64,000 nt of DNA from Tenacibaculum maritimum NCIMB 2154 (GTDB lineage: Bacteria; Bacteroidota; Bacteroidia; Flavobacteriales; Flavobacteriaceae): NCBI RefSeq assembly GCF_900119795.1, contig NZ_LT634361.1, positions 2,232,001-2,296,000 on the forward strand, in the 5' to 3' direction. The notes beneath the pieces are model-generated. The model searched no databases. It saw only the letters and a program-made list of their open reading frames with translations, and was not told the origin of the DNA. Position numbers and translations under genes: made by a program. How positions within the stretch are numbered: the first letter of the stretch is position 1; each line of letters begins with the position of its first letter. Positions 62,101-64,000 of this stretch are shown here, piece by piece.

Positions 62101-63870
62101 TGTAATAACACGTCCTACATTTCGAGCAGAAGTTCCTTTTATTTGCTTTGCCCAAACGTGCTTTCCATTAGAATTCCGTTTTTGAATATAAACATCTCTC
62201 TCTCCATCTGTTTTTAAAATTCCTCCTTTTTCAGTTGGATTAAAATCTGTGAAATTGGCAAACTTACCAACTATATAAGTATTATTGTTAAGATCTGTAG
62301 TAACATAATTCCCTGAATTACTATCTGCCCCTTTTATTTGTTTTGCCCAAGTTAGCTCTAAATCTTGCGGATTGACCTCGTTTACATAGTCATAGTTATC
62401 TTCTACAATTTCTTCTTCAACTACTACTTCATCTTCTCCTACTGACATTTTCAACGTAAAAGGATCTGTTCTATCATTAGAAGTTAATAACTTTTCTCCT
62501 CCATTCATATCAAAATCTACTGTTTCAGAAAAACTCCCCGTAACATATAAGTCCGAGTCATTCTCTAAGTGGATTTCCTCTGCTTTCCCTCTTCCTACAT
62601 TCATTCCTTTAAGTGATTTTAATTTTCCATTTACATCTATCTTTTGGATAAAAATCTGCTTCTCTCCTTTCTTTTGAATGATCTCAGTGCGGTTTTCATA
62701 TTCTGCTATTATATCTCCATCAGATGTTCCTACACCATACGAATTTCCTTCACTATCCAGTACAAAATCTTCAATACTGCAAAAACTACCGCGAGCTCTA
62801 GTTGTTTTTACCCAAATAAATTCACCTTTCGGACTCCATTTAAGCACATAACCATTTGCCATACCTAACGAAGTAACCTCATGAACTCCTTCATTAGGGT
62901 CCATATCTACCTTCCCTGAAAACCCCCCAGCTATGTAAAGATTATTTTCTTGATCGTTCGCCATTGCGAAACCTTTGGTACGAACATTATCTCCATCTAT
63001 TTTTTTAGCCCATTTAAAATTTCCTTCAGTATCTAATTTAGTTATATATGTAACTATAGCTCCATTAGCTCCTAATTCTCCTTCTTCTGAATCTTTATCG
63101 AAATTTATTAAGTCTGAAAATGACCCTGAGACATATACATTATTATTTTGATCGGTAGAAATTGATTCTGCATTAACAATTCCTCCTTTACCATCAAAAA
63201 TTTTTATCCAGTCATACTCCCCTTCAAGGCTCATTTTTAATACTAAAGCAGCATCTCCCTCCGTTTTAAAAAATTCCTCCTTTCCGTTTTTTATGATAGA
63301 TAATTCTCTAGAAAAGGAATTTGTCATATACAGATTATTATCCTTTCCTATTTTAATATCACCTTTACCATCACCTCCATATATTTGTTTTACCCAAATT
63401 GTATTTCCTGCTGGATCTAATTTTAGAATAAATGAATCATATTTTCTGTCACTTTTTGAAGTTAGCCAGTTTTCCTCCTCTCCCAAATCTATATCTATTT
63501 TTCCTCTGAAATATCCCAAAATATAAACATTTCCTTCGGAGTCAGTAATCACGCGATGTGCCTCTTTAACAACAGTTCCTTTTATTTGTTTTACCCAAAG
63601 ATGTTTTCCTGCTGAATTTCTTTTTTGCAGATATATATTTGCATATTCTGAATTTTCATTTATAACGATTCCTCCTTCGTCTGGATCAAAGTCGCCATAT
63701 TTTGCAAAACGTCCTAAAGTATATACATTCTTATCAAAATCTGTAATTATGGAGGTTCCGCTTCCAAAATTCCTTGTTTTGACTTGTTTTGCCCACAAGA
63801 ACTTCAAATCTTGTGCATTTCCTTTTGCTACACAAAAAATCATTAATAATAATACGTACAGTTTTCTCAT
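59161..63870 (-). CDS. Large secreted repeat protein with a type IX secretion sorting domain
   Basis: The 1569 residues have a signal peptide (MRKLYVLLLMIFCVAKGNAQ), three modules of about 480 residues starting near 21, 505 and 1005, and a C-terminal sorting domain (VVVNAYPNPTTSTSVTVNF, then DLKGLYFIEM). Each module opens with DLxxxWAKQxKG and repeats the pattern GNxYVxGxFxxxxDFD...FILKLDxxGNxxWxKQI, as in SBBP-type beta-propeller repeats. Acidic linkers join the modules, and a (Glu-Gly)9 tract precedes the sorting domain. It is probably exported to the cell surface. Its likely role, binding a surface polysaccharide or partner, is inference. Confidence 0.88.
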   Translation of the reverse strand: MRKLYVLLLMIFCVAKGNAQDLKFLWAKQVKTRNFGSGTSIITDFDKNVYTLGRFAKYGDFDPDEGGIVINENSEYANIYLQKRNSAGKHLWVKQIKGTVVKEAHRVITDSEGNVYILGYFRGKIDIDLGEEENWLTSKSDRKYDSFILKLDPAGNTIWVKQIYGGDGKGDIKIGKDNNLYMTNSFSRELSIIKNGKEEFFKTEGDAALVLKMSLEGEYDWIKIFDGKGGIVNAESISTDQNNNVYVSGSFSDLINFDKDSEEGELGANGAIVTYITKLDTEGNFKWAKKIDGDNVRTKGFAMANDQENNLYIAGGFSGKVDMDPNEGVHEVTSLGMANGYVLKWSPKGEFIWVKTTRARGSFCSIEDFVLDSEGNSYGVGTSDGDIIAEYENRTEIIQKKGEKQIFIQKIDVNGKLKSLKGMNVGRGKAEEIHLENDSDLYVTGSFSETVDFDMNGGEKLLTSNDRTDPFTLKMSVGEDEVVVEEEIVEDNYDYVNEVNPQDLELTWAKQIKGADSNSGNYVTTDLNNNTYIVGKFANFTDFNPTEKGGILKTDGERDVYIQKRNSNGKHVWAKQIKGTSARNVGRVITDYENNIYIIGIFKGKADFDLGEGEKWLAAKGNSDIFILKLDPEGNTIWVEQISTGGSFLHQSADTGSIAIGTDNNLYVTGFFRDSLSATIGGQSINFSSERESVFILKMGLDGGLKWANQFEGKGATYANSLSLDQDNSIYISGHFTASVDFDPSAGEYLLQTEGKRERAMFIAKLDTDGNFKWAKKIKGAMVNSGGSLANDARNNLYVSGRFSGTIDINPNEGVYHITALPRYGSNSFILKLTSEGAFLWATPTRSDKFCMLNEIVVDKEGYSYGLGFFSGTIKYGKEDNEKLVSSKGSNQILIQKISPIGTLEWVKGIGAEGADFGMGLHIDNDYNLYATGSFEGEVNFNVNTIEKKLTSGTRRDTFVLKMSIVGDGWSCEEDQEEEVYNLEYVWGKQLKGDSNNEGESITTDCDGNVYVTGSFKGIADFDTYLDGKRLTNGYKEASDIYIQKLTPEGYHVWAKQIMGSSTQQVSRIIADADNNLYVLGTFEGTADFDLGEERLWMTAKYGTDVFVLKLDSDGNTIWAKQIGTGGVPDKGFMQLGKDNHLYVTSSFTGQLTTEVRGSAVQIASEGESLFALKMSLDGEFKWVKHFEGVASGYGTTEALSLDQDNNVYVAGHFGRAMDFDPSEASHILRTESRGATFITKLDKEGSFQWAKMLKNEFMSSAYSIANDLENNVYVSGTFQDELDVNPNEGVHTISSIGNTNNYLIKLDSAGGFLWAMPTQSYLDCRLNEIVLDEYGNSYGIGFFTDDIKIDWECEGDEDEVVASEGESQIFMQKVNAYGGLEWIRAVGSTGGDYGEGFHIDNDYNLYATGSFEGTVDFNVNEIEENLISGKERDTFILKLSLVADEDDCLEEEEEEDDYCEGEGEGEGEGEGEGEGEGVAPDTNDNTIPLGVVVNAYPNPTTSTSVTVNFSLPLPEVTIKVSDAQGRLLHNSLYRNANDIVLPLDDLKGLYFIEMITADAKQTISVVKK
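59438..59490 (-). repeat. Hexanucleotide repeat encoding (Glu-Gly)9
   Basis: About nine tandem GAAGGA units (plus-strand TCCTTC), read without interruption, encode the EG linker of the T9SS protein. Unit length is six, so slippage would change linker length without shifting the frame. Confidence 0.9.
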
Positions 63871-64000
63871 TTTAATTTAATTTATAAGGGGTTAATACAG
63901 CAATATATCGGTTATAAACAACTACTCACAACTCTTTTTTTTAGTAGCCATAAAAAACGGATACATTTGCTATCTAAAGTTACTCTAAACCTAGCTATCT

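Overview
The window looks like chromosomal DNA from a marine member of the Flavobacteriaceae (Bacteroidota), most like Tenacibaculum or Polaribacter. The evidence is strongly AT-rich DNA, two proteins with type IX secretion C-terminal sorting domains, a bacillithiol gene (bshC), a HemC-HemD fusion, conserved flavobacterial neighbour pairs (small ORF/sigma factor/uvrA, PASTA protein/ddl/coaD), and many promoters of the Bacteroidota type TAnnTTTG. I see no rRNA, tRNA, CRISPR array, transposase or phage gene. Species assignment is inference.

Layout. 1-5800: a sodium:solute symporter cut by the window edge, with a 35-residue membrane protein just upstream, a lipoprotein, an RluD-type pseudouridine synthase, a PASTA protein, ddl and coaD. 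5900-12000: an accessory-looking stretch with an ELIC-like pentameric ligand-gated ion channel, an unknown lipoprotein, an unknown membrane protein, a 486-residue protein of unknown function and an SGNH hydrolase with a large insertion, then nearly 1 kb without clear genes. 12800-19200: an ene-reductase with a divergent AraC regulator, a conserved unknown protein, rlmF, bshC and a 47-residue ORF. 19200-26300: a BatA-type protein, a dihydroorotase homologue lacking its metal-binding histidines, small membrane proteins, an esterase, a fatty acid hydroxylase, bcp and an endonuclease III without its iron-sulfur cysteines. 26280-32900: a secreted chondroitin AC lyase, a 47-residue conserved small protein, an ECF sigma factor and uvrA.

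33000-45200 is the most coherent block. It encodes a full set of enzymes from glutamyl-tRNA to protoheme: hemA, hemC-hemD fused, hemB, hemL, hemE and hemF on the minus strand, and hemH and hemJ on the plus strand. A PchR-like AraC regulator is divergent from hemA and leads the plus-strand operon. A TlpA-like thioredoxin and an EI24-type membrane protein lie inside the minus-strand series.

45300-64000: an SF1 helicase, an SRPBCC protein, a PD40 propeller protein, a lipocalin-like lipoprotein, recR, pepD, an AcpH-like phosphodiesterase, gamma-glutamyltransferase, a second pseudouridine synthase, a DUF6882-like protein, an acetyltransferase, a methyltransferase and a 1569-residue type IX secreted protein made of three repeated modules.

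The observations most worth a second look are the ELIC-like channel and the unknown genes next to it, the all-in-one heme locus, the catalytically degenerate dihydroorotase, the cluster-less endonuclease III, several unannotated small ORFs, and an 86-bp inverted-repeat element with a diverged relative 14 kb away.
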